Shown here: positions 15,801 to 29,096 of the stretch, one piece after another
Numbering within the stretch: the stretch's first letter is position 1
How the letters are laid out: the number at the start of each line of letters is the position of its first letter
Origin: Pneumocystis sp. 'macacae'
Lineage: Eukaryota > Ascomycota > Pneumocystomycetes > Pneumocystales > Pneumocystaceae
NCBI GenBank assembly: GCA_018127085.1
Contig: CM030725.1
Span: 372,001 to 436,000, forward strand
DNA length: 64,000 bases
Reading direction: 5' to 3'
The notes under the pieces: model-generated
Told to the model about the DNA's origin: nothing
The model's database searches: none
The model's input: only the letters and a program-made list of their open reading frames with translations
Made by a program: the position numbers and the translations under genes

Positions 15801-16950
15801 AATAGCTTTTAATTATAATGACTATTTTTTAACAGATACAATATTTCACTCTATTATTGGAAGTTTATTAAAACAAACAGTAGAAAAATTTGATAGTGTA
15901 AGGGAGGTAGCAGGTATTCAGCTTAATAATATTATTTCTTTATGTCAGAATAAAAAAGTACCATATCTTTTAGATTCTATTGAATTTATCGAAAATATTC
16001 TTAAAAAGTAAATCATAATTATATTAAAAAAATAACTGATTATATTTAGAATTCATAATTGGAAAGTTCTTGAAGATATAATACCAAATATTATTGAGTT
16101 ACTTTGTATTAAAAAATATCGAGATTACATTTTAATAGGATTAATAAATAGTATTAATGGAAATGAATCATTGGTAGTTCTAAAGATTTTTTATTATATT
16201 TTTAATATACTAGGTAAAACAAATTGAAAAGCATATAGTATTTTATTTATCAAAACTTTCGACTGAAGGTGATAAAAATTCTTTGAAATTGTCAGATATT
16301 GGAGACCATTTGCTAAAACTTTGCATATCAAATATTAATGATAATCGTTTTATGATATGTTTTATGAAATTTTGCAATATTCTATTTGAGGCGCTGATAT
16401 TTGAATATCTTGTTGGAAAGTTTGAGTAAATTGAATCCTCTTATTTACATTTTATTTAAACAACTATAGTTTTAAACTTTTTTTTGATTATATTCAGAAA
16501 AGTTTATATAAGAGTAAATCTATTCAAAAAATATCCTTGTCAATTAAAATGTAGGTCTTTAAAAAAAATTAGAATTAAATATTAATTTTTAAAGTTACAC
16601 TGGTATTTCGAAGCTATTTATAGATGTTGCATCAAAATCTTTATATGAACTTTTGTTATTATTACAACATTCTTATCCTATGGTAGAATTAGTTTTATTT
16701 TTTATTAATTACTTAAAATTATATTTTTAGATTAGGACACAAGCAGCAGAAGGATTATATATAGTATTCACTGAAAAAGATTCATATATTTCAGATGAAA
16801 ATTTATATTCAAAAACAATTGATATTCTTATAAAAACTAATTGGTAGTTATAACATTTCTATAAAATAACGATTTAATTAAATTAGGGAAAAACCAGTAG
16901 AAGAGAATAAACAATATGTAGAAATTCTTCGAAATACTATAAGTTTATGA
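12828..16950 (+). CDS. alp1: Tubulin-folding cofactor D (TBCD/Alp1/Cin1)
   Basis: HEAT-repeat chaperone that captures beta-tubulin and assembles the alpha/beta dimer with cofactors C and E. The ATG at 12828 gives MDTSDDMDIEVLKN. A 59-nt intron (12957-13015, ending TTGAAAG) joins VEKL to LEMFQEQPELLDPELE. Family landmarks: WVTRYIFLLWLSLLSMTPFDL, KERDAASILVSRLVTR, SDIAWHGTSMTIAEFCRRGL, GTNVRDAACYISWSIFRRYS and IRRAASSAYQEGVGRYG. About a dozen exons with 35-60 nt introns. The last exon ends NTISL with TGA at 16948-16950. It converges with IML1, leaving 133 bp between stops. The 3' half is strongly AT-biased, which makes its last exons less certain. Confidence 0.92.
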
Positions 16951-17083
16951 AATATTTTACCATATTTTTAAAATGTATATTTTTATATAAATTTTATAAC
17001 AAATATATCATACTTAAGTAATAATGTTTTTATAAGGCTATTTAGATTGCTAATAAGAATATTATTCAGATTTATTTATTATT

Positions 17084-20000
17084 TCAAGTATATTTACTCA
17101 AAATTTCTTTATAAAAATTTTCTAAAGATACTTTGTCAGAACAAAACTTTATAAAATCAGTATAAAGTTTATTTAACTCTAATGTTAAGTCTTTAAAAGT
17201 CCTTTGTGATTCTATATTAAATTGATTTGAAACAGAAGCCATAGATCCAATTCTTGATAAATATAACTGATTCGTTAACCATAAAATAGTATTATTATTT
17301 TTAATTTGAGCAAGAGCTGCACCTGATTTATGGATATACTGAGAATACTTATAAAGCTTTCCCCATGAATATATCACATCAATAGATTTTGGGAATCGAT
17401 CAACAGACTCAAAATCTAATAGAAAATCAAATTTTTTTAATAAAAGAATACACCAAAAATTTGGATCACTTATTAAATCTTGATTTGATTTTATAGACTG
17501 AGGAATAGAAGGAGGCGATGCTGCTAATTTAATTGAAATAGCAGATTGAAGTGGATTATTATCTGTGTTTTTATACGCTTCATCTATGGGTACTTCAATA
17601 AGTTTAAGACCATACTTTTCTGCAATTCTTCTCCAAAATTGTATCATATTCTCAAGAAGTCGAGATGTTGTATTAACCCATTCTACATGAATATGATAAC
17701 ATGATTTTGGATTATAAATTCTATCATAATGTAGCCTTATACATTCAGGTCTATAACTTTGTTTTTGCGGATCAATATCATATATCAAATATTTACTTAA
17801 TTCTATTCGTGACAATTTATTATTAGTGACTGAAGTTAAATTATTTGGTATAATAATAGAATCCGATCTTGAAGAATTTTCAGAAACAGCATTAACAGGA
17901 GTAACTTTCCGTGTTCCAAACCAACTTTTTGAAGTTTTTGATGGTGAATATTCAGGTTTCAGTCGATAAAAAAAATATCCATCTAAAAATTGATGAATTT
18001 TATTAACATGTTCAAATAATCCTTTAGAAAGTAACTCATTGCCATAATAAACAGCTTCTTCTCTTGTTGAAATATCTGAAAAATTATCTACTAACCATGT
18101 AACCAAATCCATACCAATAAAACAATTCTCATGTAATTTTAAATGCCATCGACGATCTTGAAATTTAATACCTTTAGGCCCTTGTATTTCTTGTGCAATA
18201 CTACTCAGTTTTGCATCAGACATTTTTAATTTTTCATTTATAATTGAGTTTTCTTTGTTTTGAAAATTATATTCAGAATCAAAATTTTCTAGCTCTTGCA
18301 TAATAAAAGCAGATATATCTAATGTAGTAAAAATTAAGTCTAAATGATTAGTATCCTTTCCTGATATATGTTTAATTTTATCTTTTTCAGATGAATTAAA
18401 ATAATCTCCTTTTTTTATTAATTCATAAATTTTAAGTATACCAAGAATTCTAATTTCTTCATCATTTAAAAGATCTAAAGCATTAGTATTGGAATAAGCT
18501 AAAATTTGTTGAACAGGAGTTGGCTTAATATCTATAGGAACAAAAACATAACGATATTTCCAATATTTTATTGAATCATTTAAATTATCTTCTTGTCCAG
18601 CTATTAATTGATCAGCATAATTCCAATTCTGATTTTCATATAAATGAGAAAAAAAAGAAATATTTTTAAGTTCATAGCCGTTATTGAACAATAGCCAGCT
18701 ATAATATTTATAGTCTAGTGTTTCAATAGTATTATATTTTCTAACATATCTTTTTACTTCAATATTATGTCCGGAAAAATCACAAGTTATTTTATGAAAT
18801 TGACAATCACCAAGAGTTAAATATATTGTTTTGTTAAAAATATCCAAAGGTCCATCAAGAATATTTTTTTTATTTAATTTAGATACTACTGATTTTTTTT
18901 GAGACAACATAATTTGGTTAGAGTCATCAGCTAATACCGAATCACCAATAACTATTTGAAATCCTTGGTCAAGGCGCAAATTTACAAGTTCTATTAAAAG
19001 AGATTTCTGATCAAAACTAACTTTTTCAGGATCAATAGTAATTGTATATGTATAATCCTGATAAAATTCCTGCAATTCTTCAGTGCTAGGAAAGTATTCT
19101 GTTGAAAGAGGCAATGATGCTGGACTACAAATTGAGGGCCAATTGATTTTTTTCATATTTATTTGTTTTGTATGAACATCTTTCCACCTTCTATAATAAA
19201 TGTCTGAAGGAAGAGGATTACATGAAGGATTGAAAGGATATTGAATAACATGCCATGGAGGATTCTTTTTAAGTTTAAACTTCTGAAACTTTTCAGAAGA
19301 AAGAGATATTCTAATATTCGAGTTTTTCTCCGATTGTTTTAATATACTAGTACTGGACTTGTTTTTTGCAAAATCCCTTTTAGAATCTAAAAACTTAGCT
19401 TCAGAAGTATGAGAACATAAAGGATTATTTTGAGTCACATGCAAATTAGCTTCATTACAATCCAATTCCTTATTTTTTACTGTAGTTTTTTTACTAGAGA
19501 GTCTGACTAATGCTGATAAGGAGGAAATAGAAGTAGTGCTTGGAACACTTTTTAAATATTGACTACTGAATAAATCTCCCATATTTGAAAGATTTTGCAT
19601 CAAATATTTTTTTGAAAGAGTATGTGCTTTAGATACGAAATTAGTTGTTTTTTTATATTCAATATGACATGTATGATTAAGTTCTTTAGAATTTTTTTCT
19701 TTATTTTTTATATTTTTATTTAGAAATGTAATATTTTCTGATCCATTTTTTTGAATAAAACTATGATTTTTTGTTAATTTTTCATTATTTTGATCCAAAT
19801 TCCCCATATTTGAAAAAAAATCAACTTTTTTATCAATTTTAAAAACATTTTCATCATATTTTTCACAATAAGAAGATATCTCACTCTCATTATCAAAAGA
19901 ATTGATTTCAGGCAGATATTCAATAATAATTTTACTAAGTTCATTTTCCATTATTCCCATCATTTGTAATTCATGCATTTTACAACTTTGTACAAAGGTG

Positions 20001-21552
20001 TTTTGTTTTTTTGTTTTATAATTCCAGTAACTAATCTGACAAAAATATGGAATTGCATATATCCACGAATCGTGTTGTTTTGAAGAATTAAAGAAATTCT
20101 GATTATAGGAACTAGAGTTAGGATTTAAGTTTTTTGGTGACTGCGCAACAAAGTATTCTTTATCCTGAAAATTATTTATTTTATTATTAGATTTTTTTTT
20201 ATATTTGAATAAAGGAACCATATGGAGTGGAGGTTTACTTAGACATATAAAATCAATTCCTATTCCATTGTTAACAAGGTTTTCGGCAGTAATTTCCAAC
20301 ATTTTCTCATCTACTTCAAAATGGCCTGTTCCAGGAGTTACAATGATAATACTTGTACCAGTTTTTGAAAGATCGTGATCAATATAATCGTTATATAATT
20401 GCTTAGTTACAATGTTAATTGCTTCAAGGACATTTCCCTGTAATGCATATGACATACTAGCAAAAGCTAAATCAGTATTTTCTTGATACAATTCATTGAC
20501 TTTTTTATGCATCATAATATCTTTTTTAAATCTTTGAAGTTCTTGTTTTAATTCTAATATAGTTGACATGCATTCACTTGAAGATAAATTATTTACTACA
20601 ATTTTGAAAAAATCTAGAGAATGTTCTAAGCATGTTTCATAATAATCTTTATAATTTCTTGTAATATTTTGAATTTTGGATGAACAATGATATTTTTGAG
20701 ATTGAGAAAGACTAAAAGAATCTATATTCTCATAATAGATTCTAGTAAATAGAATTATTGTAACACTATGACGTGTACACATATTTTTCCATCTTTTAAA
20801 AAGTTCAGGTAAAAATCCATCAACAGCTTTGTCAAAAAAAAGCTCGCCATCCTCCTCAAATTCCCACATTTCTTTGCTCATTTGGAGAAAAAGAAAGTAT
20901 CTTGCACTTTCTGATCGAAAGATTGGTTTTGTTTTAGTCGAAACATATGCCGAATATTTCTTTAATCATTAATAAATATCCAAATAGCAACTCAGATACA
21001 CTTTTTTTCCATTTATCCAAATTTCTCTAATTTCTACTCTTAAACTACCGGCAAAAAGTATCTTTTGTCCTTTCCATATACATTTTCCCTGTAAATCTCG
21101 AGATAAGTTCCACATATCAGATCGTGAAATATATTGATCTTTAAAATAAATAACAATATGATCAGCGGAAATAGATTCTTTATCTTTAACTACTGTCACT
21201 CTTACATATACCCTATTCCTCAGCCCAAATGTTGCTGAAACTGTTGTTGAAATTGAAATCTTCTCTATCAGTACTTTTTTTTGTATTTTTTGCAGAAAAC
21301 CTGTAAATTTGACTGTTTCTTCTTTAAATCACCTTCTAGAAATGTTGGAACCACAAATATACGCCTATTACTTTTATTTGTTCCATATTTTCCCCCGATT
21401 TCTATCATACGTGGAGATAACTCTTGGTTCGTCTGTCGAATCTCAATCACATCACCAACACTCAGCCCTGGAACAAGATCATCATTGATAATGACATGAT
21501 GATTAGAAAATGATGCATCATGTATCCACAATGTAAGAGTTGCACTTGACAT
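17084..21552 (-). CDS. IML1: Iml1/DEPDC5, GATOR1/SEACIT subunit
   Basis: GATOR1 acts as GAP for Gtr1/RagA at the vacuole and restrains TORC1 when amino acids are scarce. Three exons. Exon 1 starts MSSATLTLWIHDASFSNHHV (ATG at 21550-21552; an upstream TTG is not needed). A short intron with donor GTTTTC precedes KISISTTVSATFGLRNRVY and KDQYISRSDMWNLSRDL. A second intron precedes KYSAYVSTKTKPIFRSESAR and QMSKEMWEFEEDGE. The remaining 1,265 codons form one exon with the conserved N-terminal domain (IIIVTPGTGHFEVDE) and a DEP domain (about 17.95-18.2 kb; WHLKLHENCFIGMDLVTWLV). An AT-rich, low-complexity linker lies in the middle. Total is about 1,400 residues, near the family size. Confidence 0.94.
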
Positions 21553-21901
21553 TGTGATCAAAATTTAGTTGAAATTGAAAATTGAAGATAAGGTTTTGAA
21601 AATATCGTTAGACACAAAAAAAGTATAAATGAGAAAAATAGAAAAAAGATTTTTAAACTAGAAATCAAATTGAATAAAAGAAGAGAGCGTGGATAAACAA
21701 AAAGATATTTAAAGGCTAAAATATAATATTTGTAAAATGCAGATACAAAATATTTAATAGATAATAACTTCTAGAGACTAATCTATTTTTAAAATATCTA
21801 ATTAAGAGTATAGATTAAGATATAGGTTAGTTAAAGCCTAATAACAGATATTTTTTTATTGACAAACACAAAAATGTAGATAATAAAGTTACAATTCGTG
21901 A
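21553..21901. other. AT-rich spacer
   Basis: 349 bp between the IML1 start and the RCF1 stop, both on the minus strand. It presumably holds the IML1 promoter. No motif stands out. Confidence 0.4.
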
Positions 21902-22217
21902 TTAAGAATTTTTCTGTTTTATAGTTCTATAATAAATATTTCCAGCAATCATAATAGCCAGTGTAAAACCTTGAGCATAAATTCGGTATCGAAACATCCG
22001 GTTTGCAAGTACATTATTTTTCCGTTGAATAGCAATTGTTGCACCCAAAAAAGCAAGACAAGTAGCTAACACACCTTTTATAATTAGAAACGTATGTTTA
22101 TTCCTACAAAAAATCCTTAACTACAGGCACTAATGGCTCTTTTTTAACTTTTTCGACTATTTTATTCCATCCATTTTTTTGCATATTTTCAGTCTCAGAA
22201 AACAAAACTAATGACAT
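21902..22217 (-). CDS. RCF1: Respiratory supercomplex factor 1 (HIG1 domain)
   Basis: Small mitochondrial inner-membrane protein that helps assemble complex IV and III/IV supercomplexes. Exon 1 reads MSLVLFSETENMQKNGW and ends at the HIG1 entry motif KKEPLVP. The second part has GVLATCLAFLGATIAIQRKN and RMFRYRIYAQGFTLAIMIAG, matching the two HIG1 transmembrane hairpins and the QRRRN..RMFRYRIYAQ signature. The stop is TAA at 21902-21904. The junction is odd. Family alignment wants EPLVP-V-GVLATC, but the GT/AG pairs I see (GTAGTTAAGG to TTATAAAAG) leave the frame off by one. A sequencing indel or an unusual splice site is possible. Confidence 0.8.
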
Positions 22218-22934
22218 ATTAAAATTATAATTTTCCCTTGATGCTCAATTAAAATCTCTAATATAATTAAAAGAATTTTATTTAAATCTTTATAAGTTAA
22301 TCAGTTTGCCGAATACTAATGGTTAAATCGATAAAAATTCAAAGTTTTTGAAATTAAGCAAATAAAAATATACGGTGTTTAATTTTATCTATGTTAAAGT
22401 AAAACAATATTATAAATTTTAGATTTAAATTTAAGATATTAAAAATATATTTTAAAAAATTTTAAATATAGTTATTTAAACAAATTAATATTGTATTATT
22501 AAATTATATTAGAAATATAAAAAAAATTAATTAAATACTATTTTTACAATAAAAATAAACTTTTGTTTTATCTTTCAAGTAAATATCCTTAAATTTTCAG
22601 AATTCTACAAATTAGTTTTAAAATTTAACAATAATAAAAGAATACAAAACTTAAATATTTAGATTTTAAATTTAAAATGTATTTTCTGAAATAAGAATTA
22701 CAATTTTTTAATAAAACATTTTTAAATCGTATATAAATATAAAATTCTTTCCTATTATTCAAGATAAATTAATCATATCTATTTAGCCTTGTTAAAATGT
22801 AGAATACAAAATTAATAAAAATACAGCTAATTTTCATAATGAAATACAAAAATAAACCTTCAAAGAATTTTTTAATAATCAATTACCATAATTTATACAG
22901 AATATGATCTGTTCAAAATGCCAGAAAAATTGTT
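22218..22934. other. AT-rich intergenic region
   Basis: About 0.7 kb between the RCF1 start and the MTR3 stop. Almost only A/T, with no coding, tRNA or repeat signal visible. Confidence 0.45.
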
Positions 22935-23838
22935 TTATTTTTGAATAAGTGCATTCAAATTCAGTTGTTCTTCCATTTTTTGCATAATAACGTTATTTAA
23001 TACAAGTCGGTAATCAGATGCCATAGAAATACATTTAGAAATAATATCATCGGATTCATCTTGGTCTGCTGAATTAAATAATTTTAGACCAAAAGACCAT
23101 AATTCCGTAAGTTCATCTCTTATTGCCATATATCCAATAACTAAAGAAAATATTTTGTCATTTTCATCTTCTTCTGTAGGATCCATAATCACACAATTAT
23201 CCTTATTTATTATTGCTGCAGCTCCTGTAACTAAATCTATACACTCTATACTTGCATCTGCAATTGCTGCAGATGCACATGTAATCGCTGCAGCAAATGT
23301 AGAAAGTTCTCCATCAGCTTCAAGAACAAAAACACAAATATGAATAACAGATTTAGGGAGAATATCTAATTGAATTGATGGAGATAACGCTGCCTCAAGA
23401 TGTAAAGACATATCTTTCTCAATTATTTCTCGGTTACAACCGTACTTTTGTTTTAACGCAAAAGGAGCATATTTCACTTCACAAACAAGAGATGCACTAG
23501 GACTAAATGGTGCATTTTTTAGTTGCTGAGGCCCATAACTATAAATTTATAAGTTAAATTATTTGATTTTTTCCAAAAAACATTTTTACACTGAAGACAC
23601 CATTTTAATCCGTTCTTGTTCAAGATAGGCAGAGCCGTCAGCCTTTGTGACCAATCCAGTCTTCATGTCTTTATTCTTATTAGTTCTTTCCAATTTTACC
23701 AATATTAAACATACATATTTTCCTAGACTCATATGAGGGTCTTAAACGTGGATTATTTGGTTTTTCATTATTTAAATCTTCCAAAAAAATTGGAATATCA
23801 GAAACAATCAATGAATCTATTCTTTTCCGGTCAGACAT
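22935..23838 (-). CDS. MTR3: Exosome core subunit Mtr3 (RNase PH-like)
   Basis: One of six RNase PH-like ring subunits of the RNA exosome (EXOSC6 in animals). Three exons. MSDRKRIDSL to ESRKIY; intron with branch ACTAATAAG; MKTGLVTKADGSAYLEQ to SSV; intron; YGPQQLKNAPF to the stop at 22935. The last exon shows EVKYAPFALKQKYG, LPKSVIHICVFVLEADGEL, TCASAAIADASIE and DLVTGAAA. These place it in the Mtr3/Rrp41-like group, and the KYAPFA motif favours Mtr3. About 270 residues, normal for the family. Rrp41 or Rrp46 would be the alternatives. Confidence 0.84.
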
Positions 23839-24069
23839 ACTTATTTTACAAAGTTAGGACTTCCTTTTATTATTCATCTTAAAGTCTATAGCTTTATGTC
23901 GTTTCGACATTCTTTTACTATAAAAAAATATTAAAAAAATACAAAAATGGTAAGACTTTTTATCTTGAATCCAAATTTTCAACAAATTTAATTACCAATT
24001 CATTATATGGATACTTCAGAATCTTTTTTTTTTCCAAAAAAACTTACTAACAAATTTATATAGTCTAAA

Positions 24070-27000
24070 ATGCAAATCGATCAAGTAAAACCTATGGAGA
24101 CAATAGAGCATAACATTGATGAAGGATTGTATTCAAGACAGCTGTAAACATATGTTTATTTATTTTTATTTTTATTTGATAAATTCCTAGATATGTTTTA
24201 GGCCATGAGGCAATGAAAAGAATGAGTGTATCAAATGTTTTGATTGTTGGGTTAAAAGGTTTGGGATGTGAAATAGGTTGGGCTTAAAAGTTTTTTATTT
24301 ACAATTTACAAGTTTTTATTAGCAAAAAATATATGTCTTGCTGGTGTAAAAAGTATTACACTTCATGATCCTCATCCCATACAAATAGAAGATTTATCAT
24401 CACAGGTATGAAATTATGGATTAAAAAGGATTACTTTTTTACTTATGAAAGTTTTTTTTTAAGCATTCAGACATAGGGAAACCTCGAGACCAGGTTTCAG
24501 TTCCATATCTTGCAGAATTGAATCGTTATGTTTTAGTTTCATTTTTAAAGGAAGAATTAGCCTATCATGTTTTGAACCAATTCCAAGTAATAGAGTAATA
24601 GTAATTTATTTATGGACTAATAAATATAAAGATTGTTATTTTAACAGAAACGTCATTAAAAAGACAATTAGAAATAAATGATTATACACATGAACATGGA
24701 ATATATTTTATTTCAACAGATATACACGGGTTGTTCGGAAGCATATTTTGTGATTTTGGAAAAGATTTTGATATTTTTGATACTAATGGAGAGCCTCCAA
24801 TTTCTGGGATTATTTCGTCAATTTCTCAAGATGGTATAGTTACTATTCTCGATGAAACACTCCATGGACTTGAAGATGGAGATTATGTAACTTTTAAAGA
24901 AGTAAAAGGAATACCTGCATTAAATATTTCATTACCAAGGAAGGTTCAAGTTAAAGGTTAATTTTTTTCTTTTAAAATTAATAGTTTTAATATTTTAGGA
25001 CCATATACGTTTTCTATAGGAAATATTACGAATATGGGAGAATATACAGGGGGGGGAATATTTACTCAAGTAAAAATGCCAAAAAAAATTCAATTCAAAT
25101 CACTTAGAGAATCTATTTTTTCTCCTGATTTCTTAATTAATGACTACTCTAAGCTAGATAGAACATTGTTGCTCCATATAGCATTTCAAGCATTACATTC
25201 CTATATAGAAAAGTTTAACATTCTTCCTAGACCACGTAACGAAGAAGACGCAGAAAAGTTGTATTCTATCGCTAAATCTATATCTTCTCAATATTCAAAA
25301 GATTTGAATTTAAATGAAAAAGTAATTAAAGAATTAGCATACCAGGCTCGTGGAAACCTAAGTCCTATGGCTGCTGTTTTTGGAGGATTAGCAGCTCAAG
25401 AAGCATTAAAAGCCGTTAGTGGGAAATTCACTCCTATTCAACAATATATGTACTTTGATTCATTAGAAAGTCTTACAAAGTCTTGCGATTTAACTGAAGA
25501 ATTATGTGCTCCTGTATATTTTATTTTTTTTTTTTCATTTACTTACAATTTTTCTTAGATTAAATCTCGATATGATGGCCAAATTGCAGTATTTGGTAAA
25601 GAGTTTCAAGAAAAAATATCAAATTTTCGAGAATTTCTTGTAGGAACAGGTGCTATTGGCTGTGAAATGCTAAAAAACTGGGCTATGCTAGGTCTTGCAA
25701 CTGGTCCTAAAGGAAAAATATTTATTACTGATATGGATATTATTGAAAAAAGTAATCTTAATAGACAATTTCTTTTTAGGTCAGAAGATGTCGGAAAACT
25801 TAAATCAGAATGCGCAACTAGTGCAATAATTAAAATGAATCCCGAAATGTTAGGAAAAATTATAACTTATAGAGAGAGGGTTGGTCCAGAAACTGAAAAT
25901 CTTTTTAATGCAGAGTTCTTCAGCTCTTTAGATGGCGTTACTAGCGCATTAGATAATGTTAATACCAGGATATATGTAGACCAAATGTGCGTTTTTCACA
26001 GAAAACCTCTATTAGAATCAGGAACACTAGGAACCAAAGGAAACACTCAAGTTGTTTACCCTTATTTAACAGAATCATATAGCTCATCTAGAGATCCTTC
26101 AGAAAAATCATTTCCTATATGTACTATAAAAAATTTTCCAAATCAAATTGAACATACTATTGCTGTAAGTAATACCATCTATTTTAAACCAATTTAAATA
26201 TTTTAGTGGTCTAGGGATCTTTTTGAGGGTTACTTTAAGCATCCAGCAGAAAACGTTAATTTATATCTTAGTCAACCCAATTTCATTCAGGAGTTATTGA
26301 AACAAAATGAGAATCAAAAAGAAATTTTAGAAATAATTTACCATTATCTCGTAACATCTAAACCTTTAACATTTGAAGAATGTATTGTTTGGGCACGTCT
26401 AGAATTTGAAAAAAAATTTAATAACGACATACAACAACTTTTATTTAATTTTCCAAAAGATTCAATTACTTCAAGTGGTATACCATTTTGGTCTGGTTCT
26501 AAAAAGGTCCCTTCACCACTTATATTTGATATGAATGATGAAAAGCACATGACTTTTATTATTTCAGGTGCAAATCTGCACGCTTTTAATTATGGACTTA
26601 AAGGTGAGACGGATAAAGGAATCTATAAAAGAACATTAGAAAATGTAATAATCCCAGAATTCACACCAAAGACCGGCATAAAAATAAAAGAAACAGATTC
26701 CGAACCTAACGCAGATACAGGAATTCGGACAGATCCAAATGAATTAAATTCTTTGATTAGTAATTTGCCTTATCCATCAACATTGGCAGGTTATCGGCTT
26801 AACCCTGTTAAGTAAATTAATTTGTCTTTAATTATTTGTATTAATAAAAATAGTTTTGAGAAAGATGATGATGTAATTTATTTTTGATAAGTTATCTTTC
26901 TAATTATCGTAGACAAATTATCATATAGATTTTATTACAGCTGCGTCTAATCTTAGAGCACTAAATTATGGAATAGAACCGACAACTCGCCATAATACGA

Positions 27001-27646
27001 AACTTATTGCAGGAAAAATTATGTATTTTTTTTCAAAATTAAAAATAACATTTTAACTCATTTATAGTCCCGCTATTGCTACTACAACTGCCCTTGTTTC
27101 AGGACTTGTTTGTTTAGAATTATATAAAATTATTGATGGAAAAAATAAGTTAGAAGACTACAGGAACTCTTTTTTGAATTTAGCGTTACCATTTATCGCA
27201 TTTTCAGAACCAATTGCATCTCCCAAACTTAAATACAACAATAAAGAAGTATCTCAGATATGGGAAAGGTAAAAAGTCTATTAAAAATATATATAATTAT
27301 AATCTATAGATTCGATATTTATGGAAATATTACTCTTGAAAAGCTTCTTCTTCACTTTAAGAATAATGAGAATCTTACAATTACTATGCTATCTAGTGGG
27401 GTAAGCCTTCTTTACGCATCTTTTTTCCCGGAAAAAAAGCGTCAAGAGCGTTTACCAATGAAGTTAGTATTAATAAATCACAATATTAAAATGTATTTTA
27501 ACAATTTTCTATCCAGGATAACACAGCTTATAGAGCTTGTTTCGAAAAAACCATTTTCGCAACACAAAAAAACGATTCTTCTAGAGATATGTGCAGACGA
27601 TGAACATGGAGAAGACGTAGAGGTTCCCTATATCTGTGTTCAGTAA
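24070..27646 (+). CDS. UBA1: Ubiquitin-activating enzyme E1
   Basis: Activates ubiquitin with ATP and passes it to E2 enzymes. ATG at 24070. Exon 1 ends GLYSRQ-L and the next exon continues [20 protein letters not shown]. The inactive adenylation half has GLKGLGCEI. The active half has [18 protein letters not shown] and [17 protein letters not shown]. The catalytic Cys is in [18 protein letters not shown] (TGT at 26120-26122). An intron directly after HTIA joins [17 protein letters not shown]. The C-terminal UFD ends [11 protein letters not shown] at TAA 27644-27646. About ten exons with short AT introns. It is divergent from MTR3 over a 231-bp gap. All catalytic motifs are intact. Confidence 0.96.
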
Positions 27647-27828
27647 GTATAATATGTTTTTCTACAATTATTTACTCTTGAAGCTTAACCCCCTAACATC
27701 TATCTGTCATATTTAACAGATTCTTTCGTCTATTTTATTTAATCTTTTTTATATTCTTTATCATCTCATTTCATACCACTTTTGCACCGACTCCGCAAAA
27801 ATTCGATACAATTTTATTTTTTCATAAT

Positions 27829-29003
27829 ATGTTCAATGCATCATCTATTTCAGATAAACCAGAAAACGCCCCTTCTGAATGGTACAGATTATCTTTTTAT
27901 CTTTTACTATCTAAATAAACTTTTTTATAGTCCAGGGACAACTTCACAAACAGCTGGTCAAACAGCTGTTTGTGAAAACTGTCCAAATCAACAAATTTGT
28001 TTAACAGCACGCCCAGAAATAGATCCTGATATTAAATGGATTAAACAAAGAATGGAAACAGTTCGTAGAAAGATTTTTATTTTGAGTGGTAAAGGTGGTG
28101 TTGGAAAAAGCACTTTTACTGCTCAATTAGCATGGTGTCTTTCCATTAACGGAAAACAAGTATGTGGACAATATACTAGATTAATTAAACGATATTATTC
28201 TTAATCTAAAAGTTATAGGTTGGTGTTTTGGATGTTGATTTTTGCGGTCCCTCAATTCCACTGTTGATGGGTTGTGACGGTGAACGAATTCACGCGTCGG
28301 GTTCTGGTTGGACACCAGTTTATGTTTCGGAAAATATTGGTGTTATGTCAATAGGCTTTATGCTTCCTAATCCCGATGAAGCAGTGATTTGGCGTGGAAC
28401 TAAGAAAAATGGATTGATTAAACAATTTTTGAAAGACGTCGAATGGTCTGATTTAGATTATTTATTGATTGATACACCTCCTGGAACATCAGATGAACAT
28501 CTTAGTACAATACAGTTTCTCAAAGAAACAGGAATTGATGGCGCCATACTTATTACTACTCCACAGGAAATTTCTTTGCTTGATGTTCGTAAAGAAATAG
28601 ATTTCTGTAAAAAAATTGATCTACCTATACTAGGAATTGTTGAAAACATGAGTATTTTTGTTTGTTCACATTGCCATGTAAGTTTTTTTTTTTATAATAT
28701 TTAAGTAAAATTGGTTTAGCATACCTCACAAATTTTTAAAGCAACTACAGGTGGTGCTCGCGCTCTTTCAAAAGAAACAAATACACTTTTTCTTGGCATT
28801 ATTCCGCTTGATCCTCGAATACGAGAAGTTTGTGATAAAGGTTTAAATTTCATTGAAGAATATCCAGATTCATTGACATCTAAAGCTATTTTAAATATTA
28901 TTAATGGTAAGTAATTTATCAAGACCATTTATTTGATCTAATAGGCGGAAAAAAAGAACTTTGTAGAAAACTAGGCGATCAGGAACTGTATGTAATAGAA
29001 TAG
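27829..29003 (+). CDS. NBP35: Cytosolic Fe-S scaffold ATPase Nbp35
   Basis: Forms the Nbp35-Cfd1 scaffold that builds 4Fe-4S clusters for cytosolic and nuclear proteins. Exon 1 [17 protein letters not shown] joins, after a 49-nt intron (27882-27930), to [18 protein letters not shown]. This gives the N-terminal cluster motif C-x13-C-x2-C-x5-C that separates Nbp35 from Cfd1. Walker A is GKGGVGKST. Then come [25 protein letters not shown] and the bridging-cluster CxxC in FVCSHC. The last exon ends [14 protein letters not shown] at 29001-29003. Five exons. It follows UBA1 on the same strand after 182 bp and converges with GCP4 at 93 bp. Confidence 0.95.
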
Positions 29004-29096
29004 GTTGTCTATTCTCAACATTTAAATAATTAATATAAATGTCAATAATTCGAAAATGTTTTATATTGTCAAAATGGAAAATCTTTTAAATACAGA

